Below, one piece after another: positions 1 to 6,315 of a stretch of 9,210 nucleotides of DNA (position 1 is its first letter; every line of letters starts with the position of its first letter). This DNA comes from Bacteroidota bacterium. Lineage in GTDB: Bacteria > Bacteroidota > Bacteroidia > Bacteroidales > Lentimicrobiaceae. Under the pieces are notes generated by a model. The model ran no database searches. It had not been told where the DNA came from and saw only the letters and a list, made by a program, of their open reading frames with translations. Where the stretch lies: positions 1 to 9,210 of the forward strand of contig JAEYXG010000164.1 of NCBI GenBank assembly GCA_023428585.1, in the 5' to 3' direction. Position numbers and translations under genes: made by a program.

Positions 1-60
1 ATACCTACTGGATATCGTGAAGCTGATCATCAGCCGGTGGTACTTAGAATAGTGTTGTAA
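1..60 (+). CDS. C-terminal end of a plus-strand gene, possibly an endonuclease/exonuclease/phosphatase-family protein (partial)
   Basis: Frame 1 is open from the window edge to a TAA at 58-60 and reads IPTGYREADHQPVVLRIVL. The DHQPV stretch followed by a beta-strand-like end resembles the (S)DHDPV motif that closes endonuclease/exonuclease/phosphatase-fold proteins, in which the Asp-His pair is catalytic. Only 19 residues are visible, so the family is a guess, and a chance open frame of this length is quite possible. If real, the gene is convergent with hemW, with 21 bp between the two stop codons. A 6-bp-arm palindrome at 22-34 lies inside the frame. Confidence 0.35.
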   Translation: MPTGYREADHQPVVLRIVL

Positions 61-81
61 AGTATGATCTTAGTCTGTTCC

Positions 82-1251
82 TCAGATATAGAACAAGTCA
101 GAGGCAATACCATCGGCTAGTAATTTACCCTTATTGGTGAGGGTGAATATGTTGCCTTCTTTCTGCATCAATGATTGATTGATCCATTTCTGCGTTTGGG
201 AAATAAAGTATTGCTCATACTCCAAACCAAAATGTTTCTTTATTTCCCGGATATCACATCCCCACATGGTTCGCAATCCGGTCATTACAGTTTCATTGAA
301 CTTGTTGTTGCGGGTGAGCAGTTCCTCTTCTGCCGGTATAACCCCCTGTTTAATTGCTTCGAGATACTCGTTTATAGATGATACATTCCATTGTCGTGTT
401 GTTCCATTGAAAGAATGAGCTGAAGGTCCGAAACCTGTATAATTTATACCTTTCCAGTACGACAGGTTATGCCTTGCAAAATGGCCCGGTAAGCAAAAAT
501 TTGAGATCTCATAATGAAGGTAGTTGTGTTGCTGCATAAACTGCATCAGTATCTCAAATTGTTCTGTAGATTGTTTTTCATCTACCGGCTTTACTTTTCC
601 TTTTTCTATCATCTGAAACAAGGGGGTACGTGGCTCCACGGTAAGTGAATAGGCTGAAAGGTGGGGAATGGAAAGATCAGTGAATTGTTGTAAATTTTCC
701 AACCACTGTTCATTAGTAAGGGTAGGGATACCATAAATCAAATCGATGGTGAGATCAGGAAATCCATATTTTCTTGCCAGCAGAATACTGTCCATTGCTT
801 TTTGTGCGGTATGAACCCTGTTCAGGTACTCAAGATCGGCTGGTCTGAATGATTGTATACCAATGCTGAGCCTGTTTATCCCCAACTGTCTCCAGGCATA
901 TAGATTTTCAGGAGTAATATCATCAGGATTGGCTTCAAGCGTAATCTCAGCCTCTTCAGAAACCTCATAATAATGATAAATCGTTTCAAAGAGTTTCAGT
1001 AAAAGAGATATATCGAGTAATGAAGGTGTTCCGCCACCCAGGTAAATTGTGTCAACCGGATGTTTGATATTGACCAGCTTGTCTATTTCGGCTGCAATCG
1101 GTGATTTTACTTCTCCAGTTGAGCGTATCTGAATCTCCATGCATATTGCCTGCACCATCTCAGGAACACTCTTGCGTGAAACCACGGAAAAGAAATTACA
1201 GTAACTGCATTTCTGACGGCAATAAGGAATATGAATGTAAATACCGGCCAT
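82..1251 (-). CDS. hemW: Radical SAM heme chaperone HemW (coproporphyrinogen III oxidase-like)
   Basis: This 389-residue protein is a full-length member of the HemN/HemW radical SAM family. The N-terminus holds the 4Fe-4S/SAM motif IYIHIPYCRQKCSYCNF, with cysteines 11, 15 and 18 spaced CxxxCxxC. It is followed by LGGGTPS (71-77, SAM-binding glycines), EANPDD (106-111), RLSIGIQSF (127-135), DLIYGIP (170-176) and the family signature around HYEISNF and GFGPSAHSF (246-281). The last 80 or so residues fit the HemN C-terminal domain. The short N-terminus, starting right at the SAM motif, matches HemW rather than the longer true oxidase HemN. Family knowledge: HemW binds heme and is thought to deliver it to membrane hemoproteins; oxidase activity is not expected. 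The start is 13 nt after the lipid kinase stop, so it is probably the last gene of the MATE-glycosyltransferase operon. The HemW versus HemN assignment is fairly secure. Confidence 0.93.
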   Translation of the reverse strand: MAGIYIHIPYCRQKCSYCNFFSVVSRKSVPEMVQAICMEIQIRSTGEVKSPIAAEIDKLVNIKHPVDTIYLGGGTPSLLDISLLLKLFETIYHYYEVSEEAEITLEANPDDITPENLYAWRQLGINRLSIGIQSFRPADLEYLNRVHTAQKAMDSILLARKYGFPDLTIDLIYGIPTLTNEQWLENLQQFTDLSIPHLSAYSLTVEPRTPLFQMIEKGKVKPVDEKQSTEQFEILMQFMQQHNYLHYEISNFCLPGHFARHNLSYWKGINYTGFGPSAHSFNGTTRQWNVSSINEYLEAIKQGVIPAEEELLTRNNKFNETVMTGLRTMWGCDIREIKKHFGLEYEQYFISQTQKWINQSLMQKEGNIFTLTNKGKLLADGIASDLFYI

Positions 1252-1264
1252 TTAATATATATCT

Positions 1265-2209
1265 TCAGCTTTCAGTTTTCCCTGTTATGATTGTAACACA
1301 ACGAGGCATAATCTCAAATAGCATTGGAGTATGTCCCAATGATTCACCATCGGTTTCCAGATAGAGTGCAGGATTTGATTCAATGTGAACAGTCTGTCCT
1401 CTGAATTGCTTAACCTGGCTAAGTTTTACGAAAGAACCATCATATAATTTAGCCACATTTCGCAGTACAGTCATACGTGTTACCTTGGTTATCAAAGTAA
1501 TATCAAACAATCCATCATCGGGCACAGCGTCGGGTGCCTGCTTCATTCCTCCGCCGTTATACTGACAGATTGCAACACTCATGCTGAAAATGTCTTCAAC
1601 TACCGGTTTTCCATCAATAACCAGACTGGTATCAACGGATTTATGGACAATAAGACTTGTTAGCAGATTAACCAAATAGGAGAGTGGTCCGCCTTTTCCG
1701 CTTGCTTTTTGTTGATTGGTTTTTTTGGCAACAAGAGCATCAAAACCCAATCCAGCCATGTTGATAAAATAGCGTGTATGGGTTTTATCATTTGAATTAT
1801 AGGTGACTTTCCCAATATCCTGGCGGAAAGTATTTTCTTTTACCAACACATCAATAGCTTCTTTGTAACCCATAGGAATATTGAAAGTTCTTCCCCAGTC
1901 ATTTCCGGTGCCAACGGAGATCATGCCAATCAGGATTTCGTCAGGGGCATATCGATGTTGCCTGAAAATACCATTGATTACTTCATTGAGTGTTCCATCG
2001 CCACCTACCACCAGAATTTTTCTGAAACCTGCATCAATATATTTACGGGCAAGTTTAACCGCATGATTGGGGGCATCGGTAAATACACAGGTGAATTCAA
2101 GTCCGGCTTCGGTAAGTAACCTGGCAATTTCCAGCCAGTCCTTTTCGCCCTTTCGCCTTCCGGCATTTGGGTTCACTATTACAAACCATTCTTTACCGGT
2201 TGGTTTCAT
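1265..2209 (-). CDS. YegS/DAGK-type lipid kinase (diacylglycerol kinase catalytic domain)
   Basis: This 314-residue protein has the complete LCB5/diacylglycerol kinase architecture. The N-terminal nucleotide-binding domain shows VNPNAGRRKG (12-21), VVGGDGTLNEVINGI (67-81, the family's nucleotide-binding GGDGT motif) and SVGTGNDWGR (98-107). The C-terminal beta-sandwich domain carries GLGFDA (153-158), NGGGMKQAPDAVPDDGLFD (218-236, typical metal-site region) and ETDGE (285-289). Length is normal for the YegS/BmrU group. The expected reaction is ATP-dependent phosphorylation of a lipid alcohol such as diacylglycerol at the cytoplasmic membrane face; the actual lipid cannot be read from the sequence. 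The start overlaps the end of the upstream glycosyltransferase gene by 17 nt, which implies coupled translation. In an envelope-glycan operon it may recycle diacylglycerol or phosphorylate another lipid (inference). Confidence 0.92.
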   Translation of the reverse strand: MKPTGKEWFVIVNPNAGRRKGEKDWLEIARLLTEAGLEFTCVFTDAPNHAVKLARKYIDAGFRKILVVGGDGTLNEVINGIFRQHRYAPDEILIGMISVGTGNDWGRTFNIPMGYKEAIDVLVKENTFRQDIGKVTYNSNDKTHTRYFINMAGLGFDALVAKKTNQQKASGKGGPLSYLVNLLTSLIVHKSVDTSLVIDGKPVVEDIFSMSVAICQYNGGGMKQAPDAVPDDGLFDITLITKVTRMTVLRNVAKLYDGSFVKLSQVKQFRGQTVHIESNPALYLETDGESLGHTPMLFEIMPRCVTIITGKTES

Positions 2210-3395
2210 CCAAGTTGCTTTTTAAATTAAAATGTAAAACCATGGTTTCGAGCTTTTGTTGAACCTGGTCAATGGTAATTAGTTGCATACATTCACAAGT
2301 ACCTAATTTCCTGCACCTGCTGCATTCCTTATCTGCCACTATAAAACCCGCTCTTTCTCCTAATGGAGCCCATCTACCAGGGTGCATAGGCTTAATTGGC
2401 GGAAACAAGCCCAGGGCAATTTTCCCTAAGGCTGCAGCTATATGAAGCGGACCGGTTGATCCGGCAATAAGGGCATCTGAACAATGGATGAACTGGATAA
2501 ACTCTGCAAGACTAAACTTCCCGGTTACATCCATTACATCACCCGCCATGTCAAAGAATCCCTCCTTGCGCAGCATATCTCCTTCAGCCCGTGTTCCGGT
2601 AATAAAAATCCTAACTTTCTGTTCTTTTGCATTATTGTTCTCCGATGATAACTGCCGGGCAAGTTGAGCGTAATTACTCAAGCCCCATTCACGAGCGCTG
2701 CCCTTTGAGCGGGGATGAAGAATAATATTCAAATCTTCAGGTTTGATGAGTCCTTCAAAGGTAATATCCTTTGATGGTTTAGCTGAAAATCCGAATAAGG
2801 ATGTGATTGTATCTATACTTATTTTATCAAAAGGATCCTTTGACTCAGTTGAACCATGGAAAGATCTCTTTTTATGTGATATTTGATTGGCAAGTTTATC
2901 AGATAATAGGGATTTCTTGAAATCAGGTTTATCAATTACTACCTTCTCTAAGATAGTATATCCATGAATTTTTTCAGTTAGCTTCAAGTTTAATATAGCC
3001 TCATGAAGGTCAGAATTCCTTCTGGAAATTGGCACAAGCATATTACAATATAGCCAGTTGTATAAACGACCTGTTGTTCCAAGTCGTTTTGGTATTCCTG
3101 CTTTATAGGCTAGTCGGGCAATCTCTTTCCGTGGGAAAACATGAAGAATGATATCAGCTTTCAGCTCCTTGAATTGCCTAAGAGAATCTACCTCCGGCTG
3201 TTCTTTAATGGTTCGCCAATCAACAAAAGTATCAATATGACGGCATGACTCAATGATATCACGTGTGTAAGGCATCCCCAGAAAACTGATTCTTGCATGG
3301 GGAAATCGTTTTCTGAGCAATCCTGCCAATGGCAATGTCAGTATCACATCTCCGATGCTATCTGTTCGGCTGATTAGGATATGTTTAAAATTCAT
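2193..3395 (-). CDS. Glycosyltransferase family 9 (heptosyltransferase-like)
   Basis: This 400-residue protein resembles ADP-heptose:LPS heptosyltransferases (GT9, GT-B fold). The N-terminal Rossmann half opens with ILISRTDSIGDVILTLPLAGLLRKRFP (split by the family as RxDxxGDxxLxxP, residues 6-32). The C-terminal half has IILHPRSKGSAREWG (224-238, acceptor/donor loop) and AGSTGPLHIAAALG (311-324), the conserved nucleotide-sugar motif with its STGPxH core. It is longer than the usual 340-360 residues. The excess lies in a polar Lys/Ser-rich linker between the two halves (about 157-215). Near the end are four close cysteines (358, 361, 367, 369). It is cytosolic or membrane-peripheral and probably adds a sugar to a lipid A-core or other glycolipid; the donor is unknown and need not be heptose. 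Its ATG overlaps the stop of the upstream glycosyltransferase as ATGA, and its own end overlaps the lipid kinase gene. Confidence 0.9.
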   Translation of the reverse strand: MNFKHILISRTDSIGDVILTLPLAGLLRKRFPHARISFLGMPYTRDIIESCRHIDTFVDWRTIKEQPEVDSLRQFKELKADIILHVFPRKEIARLAYKAGIPKRLGTTGRLYNWLYCNMLVPISRRNSDLHEAILNLKLTEKIHGYTILEKVVIDKPDFKKSLLSDKLANQISHKKRSFHGSTESKDPFDKISIDTITSLFGFSAKPSKDITFEGLIKPEDLNIILHPRSKGSAREWGLSNYAQLARQLSSENNNAKEQKVRIFITGTRAEGDMLRKEGFFDMAGDVMDVTGKFSLAEFIQFIHCSDALIAGSTGPLHIAAALGKIALGLFPPIKPMHPGRWAPLGERAGFIVADKECSRCRKLGTCECMQLITIDQVQQKLETMVLHFNLKSNLDETNR

Positions 3396-4162
3396 TGACC
3401 TTTGCCTTTTGACCGTTTAATGAGCTGACGAAGTTTTACATATTTCAGGAAGGTGGCAAAAGCAGAAATACTGCAGATTACAAATCCGTAATAACCATCC
3501 AGAAAACCGGCCTTGAGAAAATAGTCTTTCTTGAACTTGATTACCGGGTTAAATAAAATATGCATTAAGGTGCTTCTCTTATTATCACTGAAGGCTTTCT
3601 GAGCTGTGAGATCTGTAAATCGATTTGCCTGTGCTACATGGTCAGCTATCGAATGATAGGAATAGTGCAGCAAATCGCCTTTTAAATGCTCAACAGGAGC
3701 TCCATTTTTAAGCATAATTGCTTCATGAATAAGTGATCCGCTCCATGATCCCTCATCATAATTGAAGAGACGGATTTTCCTGTCAGGATACCAACCTCCG
3801 TGCTTTATCCATTTGCCACAATAATTGGTGCAACGGTTCATACTGTAAGCTGAAGCTTTTTGATTGACCAATACCTCATGTATACTATTCTTCAGCTCAT
3901 CTGAAAGCGCTTCATCTGCATCCAATGACAGTATCAATGGGTATTTGGCAAGACTATTTGCATAATTTTTAGCTTCAGAGTATCCTGCCCATTCCTTTGT
4001 ATGAAAACGTACACCGAATGAATGACAGATTGAGGCAGTAAGGTCATCAGAACCACTGTCAACTACAACTATGTCGTCAGTCAATCCTTCAACTGACCGG
4101 AGACACCGTTCAATATTCTTCTCTTCATTCAGAGTGATGATGACTACCGATAACCTTGTCAT
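3392..4162 (-). CDS. Glycosyltransferase family 2, WaaE/LgtF-like
   Basis: I place the start at the ATG at 4160-4162, giving 256 residues beginning MTRLSVVIITLNEE. That is where GT2 domains normally begin, and it leaves 19 nt after the MATE stop. A longer frame reaches 4246 but would overlap the MATE coding region and add 28 residues unlike the family. Motifs: VVIITLNEEKNIERCL (6-21), IVVVDSGSDD (31-40, nucleotide-sugar site), LSLDADE (79-85, metal-binding DxD) and GGWYPDRKIRLF (122-133). The last is characteristic of the WaaE/LgtF-type subgroup that adds a hexose to LPS inner core. The C-terminal part (about 200-250) has a basic amphipathic stretch and a hydrophobic segment (about 219-239), suggesting association with the inner membrane. 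It probably acts with the adjacent GT9 enzyme on a lipid-linked glycan. The sugar and acceptor are not determined. Confidence 0.9.
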   Translation of the reverse strand: MTRLSVVIITLNEEKNIERCLRSVEGLTDDIVVVDSGSDDLTASICHSFGVRFHTKEWAGYSEAKNYANSLAKYPLILSLDADEALSDELKNSIHEVLVNQKASAYSMNRCTNYCGKWIKHGGWYPDRKIRLFNYDEGSWSGSLIHEAIMLKNGAPVEHLKGDLLHYSYHSIADHVAQANRFTDLTAQKAFSDNKRSTLMHILFNPVIKFKKDYFLKAGFLDGYYGFVICSISAFATFLKYVKLRQLIKRSKGKGQ

Positions 4163-4181
4163 AGTACAAATATAAAGAATT

Positions 4182-5525
4182 TTAGAAAAGACTCTTATTA
4201 AGCTTCCAATGCCCTGATTTAAGATAGAGGTATGAAAGAAGCCCAATGATAAGGAAATATACTATTTCAGTAGTCCAGACCAAATGTATTGGAAGATGAA
4301 ATACAGCTGTGAGCAAATAGGTGACAACCAAGTAGATGCCAATAGTCAACACTTCAATAATGAGTGCAACCTCAGTACGCGCAGTGCCTGAAACTCCATT
4401 AAACAGGATATTTGAGAATGAAAAAAGAGTTACTGCGGTCATAACCACATATAATACCGGTAATGTATCATTGACCAGGGATGAATCATTGGTATAAACT
4501 GATATTATCAACCTGGGAATAAAGATTGCAATACCAACAATAACAGCTATTATGAGGAAATTAAGCTTGGAAACTTTAACAATTACCGGTATCACCTTAT
4601 TGCTATGGCCTTCACCAATCAGATTGCCCACCAATGAACTTGTGGCTGATCCAAATGCAAATACCGGAATCAACAGAACGATGTATATACTTCTGATAAT
4701 ATTTGAAACTGCCAGTGGTCGTTCACCCATTTTCTCAATGATCATAAAAAATACAAACCATGCTGCCAGTGAAAGGAAAGTTTGAAGCATCACAAAAATC
4801 GAAATGTTAAAGGTCGTTTTGATGATCTTCCAATCAAGGGTACCAAACCGAAAAAGGTTATACTTTTTAAGATCAACCACCTTTATTGTATAGGTAAAAA
4901 AGAATAATGCAGAAACAGCTTCTGCAATGGCTGATGCAAGGGCAGCACCCTTAATTCCCATTTCAGGGAAACCGAAATTCCCGAAAATAAGACAATAGTC
5001 AAGAAATATATTTGTTCCTGCAAGTATTATCGCATTATATGTCAACACCCGTGTGCTGGTTGTTCCAATGTAAAATGCCCTTAACAGAACATTCCCAAAG
5101 GCAAAGAAGATACCATAGATTCGATACTTAAGGAAATCAACACTGGCATTATAAATATCATCAGAGGCAATCAATGATTTAAGTATCTGTGGAGCAAAGA
5201 AAAAGATCAGCATAAAAAGTACCAGAGCCAGGCTCATAAGGAAGTATATGCTATTGTCAGTTATACGACCTATTTCACTATAGTTCTTTTCACCGTTACG
5301 GCGTGCAATAAGGATTTGCCCACCAATACTAAAGCCAAAGCCAAGCATGAAAAGAGAGATGTAAAATAATCCGGCAATTGCTGATGCCCCTAGCTCTACT
5401 TCGCCTACCCGCCCTAGAAATGCTGTGTCAGTTACATTAACGGCATTCTGTGCAATTAGGCTTAGTATTATAGGATAGGAGATAGTCCAGATCCTGTTAT
5501 AACCCGGTGTTTTGAGATCAGTCAT
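4182..5525 (-). CDS. MATE-family efflux transporter
   Basis: This 447-residue, strongly hydrophobic protein has the length and segment pattern of MATE transporters (about 12 membrane helices in two related halves). Family landmarks are YNRIWTISYPIILSLIAQN (9-27) at the start of helix 1, TDTAFLGRVG (32-41), GGQILIARRNGEKNYSEIG (68-86) after helix 2, and the second-half equivalent SATSSLVGNLIGEGHSNKV. MATE proteins export organic cations or other compounds using Na+ or H+ gradients; neither substrate nor ion can be read here. It is the first gene of the glycosyltransferase/lipid kinase/hemW run. The two halves of that run could be functionally linked if the transporter moves an envelope intermediate, but drug export is the default reading. 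The start at 5525 follows a good Bacteroidota-type promoter with almost no leader, and no in-frame Met for a long way downstream would preserve helix 1. Confidence 0.93.
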   Translation of the reverse strand: MTDLKTPGYNRIWTISYPIILSLIAQNAVNVTDTAFLGRVGEVELGASAIAGLFYISLFMLGFGFSIGGQILIARRNGEKNYSEIGRITDNSIYFLMSLALVLFMLIFFFAPQILKSLIASDDIYNASVDFLKYRIYGIFFAFGNVLLRAFYIGTTSTRVLTYNAIILAGTNIFLDYCLIFGNFGFPEMGIKGAALASAIAEAVSALFFFTYTIKVVDLKKYNLFRFGTLDWKIIKTTFNISIFVMLQTFLSLAAWFVFFMIIEKMGERPLAVSNIIRSIYIVLLIPVFAFGSATSSLVGNLIGEGHSNKVIPVIVKVSKLNFLIIAVIVGIAIFIPRLIISVYTNDSSLVNDTLPVLYVVMTAVTLFSFSNILFNGVSGTARTEVALIIEVLTIGIYLVVTYLLTAVFHLPIHLVWTTEIVYFLIIGLLSYLYLKSGHWKLNKSLF

Positions 5526-5533
5526 TGGGGGCG

Positions 5534-5565
5534 CAAAGCTAATGGTAAATTGTTAATGCAGCAAA
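5534..5565 (-). promoter_or_regulatory. Bacteroidota housekeeping promoter for the MATE-glycosyltransferase operon
   Basis: On the minus strand, TTTG (5562-5565) is followed after 20 nt by TAGCTTTG (5534-5541). This matches the Bacteroidota -33/-7 consensus TTTG and TAnnTTTG at the usual 19-21 nt spacing. The element ends only 8 nt before the MATE ATG, so transcription would begin at or within a few bases of the start codon and the mRNA would be close to leaderless. Confidence 0.6.
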
Positions 5566-5590
5566 TGAGTGGCACAAGTTGCTTAACATT

Positions 5591-5619
5591 AATAAAATAG
5601 CCCGACTGATTATTTTTTT
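5591..5619 (-). terminator. Weak AT-only hairpin downstream of the second yceI-like gene
   Basis: AATAAAATA (5591-5599) can pair imperfectly with the T-rich stretch 5611-5619 around an 11-nt loop. It lies 12 nt past the stop of the yceI-like gene and before the MATE promoter, where a terminator is expected. The stem has no G-C pairs, so it may not work as an intrinsic terminator. Nothing better was seen in the 105-bp gap. Confidence 0.2.
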
Positions 5620-5630
5620 GGAGAAAGTCT

Positions 5631-6257
5631 TTAAAAAAGCTTTTTACCGGCTTGAATATAAAGATCAAAGCGGATTAGTATATCATCATGAACTTTGATC
5701 AAGCCTAGAGCTGCAACTGGTGTTACAATATCGAAATCCGACATCAGAATCTTTTTCTCACCAATGAATCTATAAAGATTATGCCCTACTTTCTCCCAGG
5801 TCACAATAAGTTGATCAGCTTTACTGGTTCCATTCAGACTTATAGCTACATCAGCTAAAAACTTTCCGTTGGTTGACTGGAGAATCTTCCCTCGTGTAAG
5901 GGAAACAGCATTTAGCAATTCTACATCAATGGAAGGGGTCTCCCTCGCATTGAGCGTGTTGTAAAAATCTTTATTGAGTATCGGGTTTTTGCAATCGAAC
6001 GATTTAATATCAATGCTTAATACGGCATTCGTAAATTTCACATAATTCCCATCCTCTTCTGGCTGAATGAATATAAATCCATTTGAGAAGTAATCATAAG
6101 TGGTGCATTCAAACTTATTGACATTGCTGGAGCCCGCAAGAGTTAGTGAACTTTTTTCCCTGATGGAATAACTAATCTTGCTGCTGCTACCCGGTGGATT
6201 TATGGTGCCGGTGGGCATCAGGTTCATGAGGAATAAGAGAATTATATTTACTAACAT
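5631..6257 (-). CDS. Divergent YceI-like protein, probably exported
   Basis: This 208-residue protein aligns by eye with the YceI family and with the first YceI of this cassette. SSLTLAGSSNVNKFEC (36-51) corresponds to HSLIVSGTSNLHDWTA of the partner, and MSDFDIVTPVAALGLIKVHDDILIRFDL (split; 172-199) to its MTDYNIDPPTAMLG end. YceI proteins are lipocalin-like beta-barrels, and characterised members bind long isoprenoid lipids in the periplasm. The start is the only one available, since an in-frame stop lies five codons upstream. The first 15 residues are hydrophobic but lack the basic residues of a normal signal peptide, so export is likely but not certain. The Trp and His of the usual SNLHDW motif are replaced by Asn and Lys, and three cysteines occur (51, 89 and none paired nearby elsewhere is obvious). 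A hairpin precedes the gene. It may be a low-expression partner of the porin cassette. Confidence 0.75.
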   Translation of the reverse strand: MLVNIILLFLMNLMPTGTINPPGSSSKISYSIREKSSLTLAGSSNVNKFECTTYDYFSNGFIFIQPEEDGNYVKFTNAVLSIDIKSFDCKNPILNKDFYNTLNARETPSIDVELLNAVSLTRGKILQSTNGKFLADVAISLNGTSKADQLIVTWEKVGHNLYRFIGEKKILMSDFDIVTPVAALGLIKVHDDILIRFDLYIQAGKKLF

Positions 6258-6273
6258 GGTAATTGGGTATTAA

Positions 6274-6307
6274 AAGGAGAGCCTTTACAGTGTAAAGGAC
6301 TCTCCTT
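6274..6307 (-). terminator. Intercistronic hairpin with U-run between the porin and second yceI-like gene
   Basis: The left arm 6274-6289 (AAGGAGAGCCTTTACA) pairs with 6291-6307 over 16 bp with a single bulged base and a tiny loop at ACAGTGT. In the minus-strand transcript the stem is followed at once by UUUUA (6271-6275). It starts 9 nt after the porin stop and ends 14 nt before the ATG of the second yceI-like gene. It could be a partial terminator, an RNA-processing or 3'-end-stabilising stem, or a full terminator that leaves the downstream gene dependent on another promoter. No TAnnTTTG promoter was seen in the gap. Confidence 0.65.
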
Positions 6308-6315
6308 CAGTTAAA

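Noticed and set aside
4167..4174. TATATTTG as an internal promoter before the family 2 glycosyltransferase
   Set aside because: It has no -33 element and lies 4 nt from the ATG, so transcription would start at or inside the gene.
4163..4246. Upstream extension of the family 2 glycosyltransferase to a start at 4246
   Set aside because: It overlaps the MATE coding region and adds 28 residues unlike the family. MTRLSVVIITLNEE at 4162 is the natural GT2 start.
5569..5582. TGGCACAAGTTGC on the plus strand, resembling a sigma-54 promoter
   Set aside because: The blocks are separated by 3 nt rather than 5, and no plus-strand gene follows.
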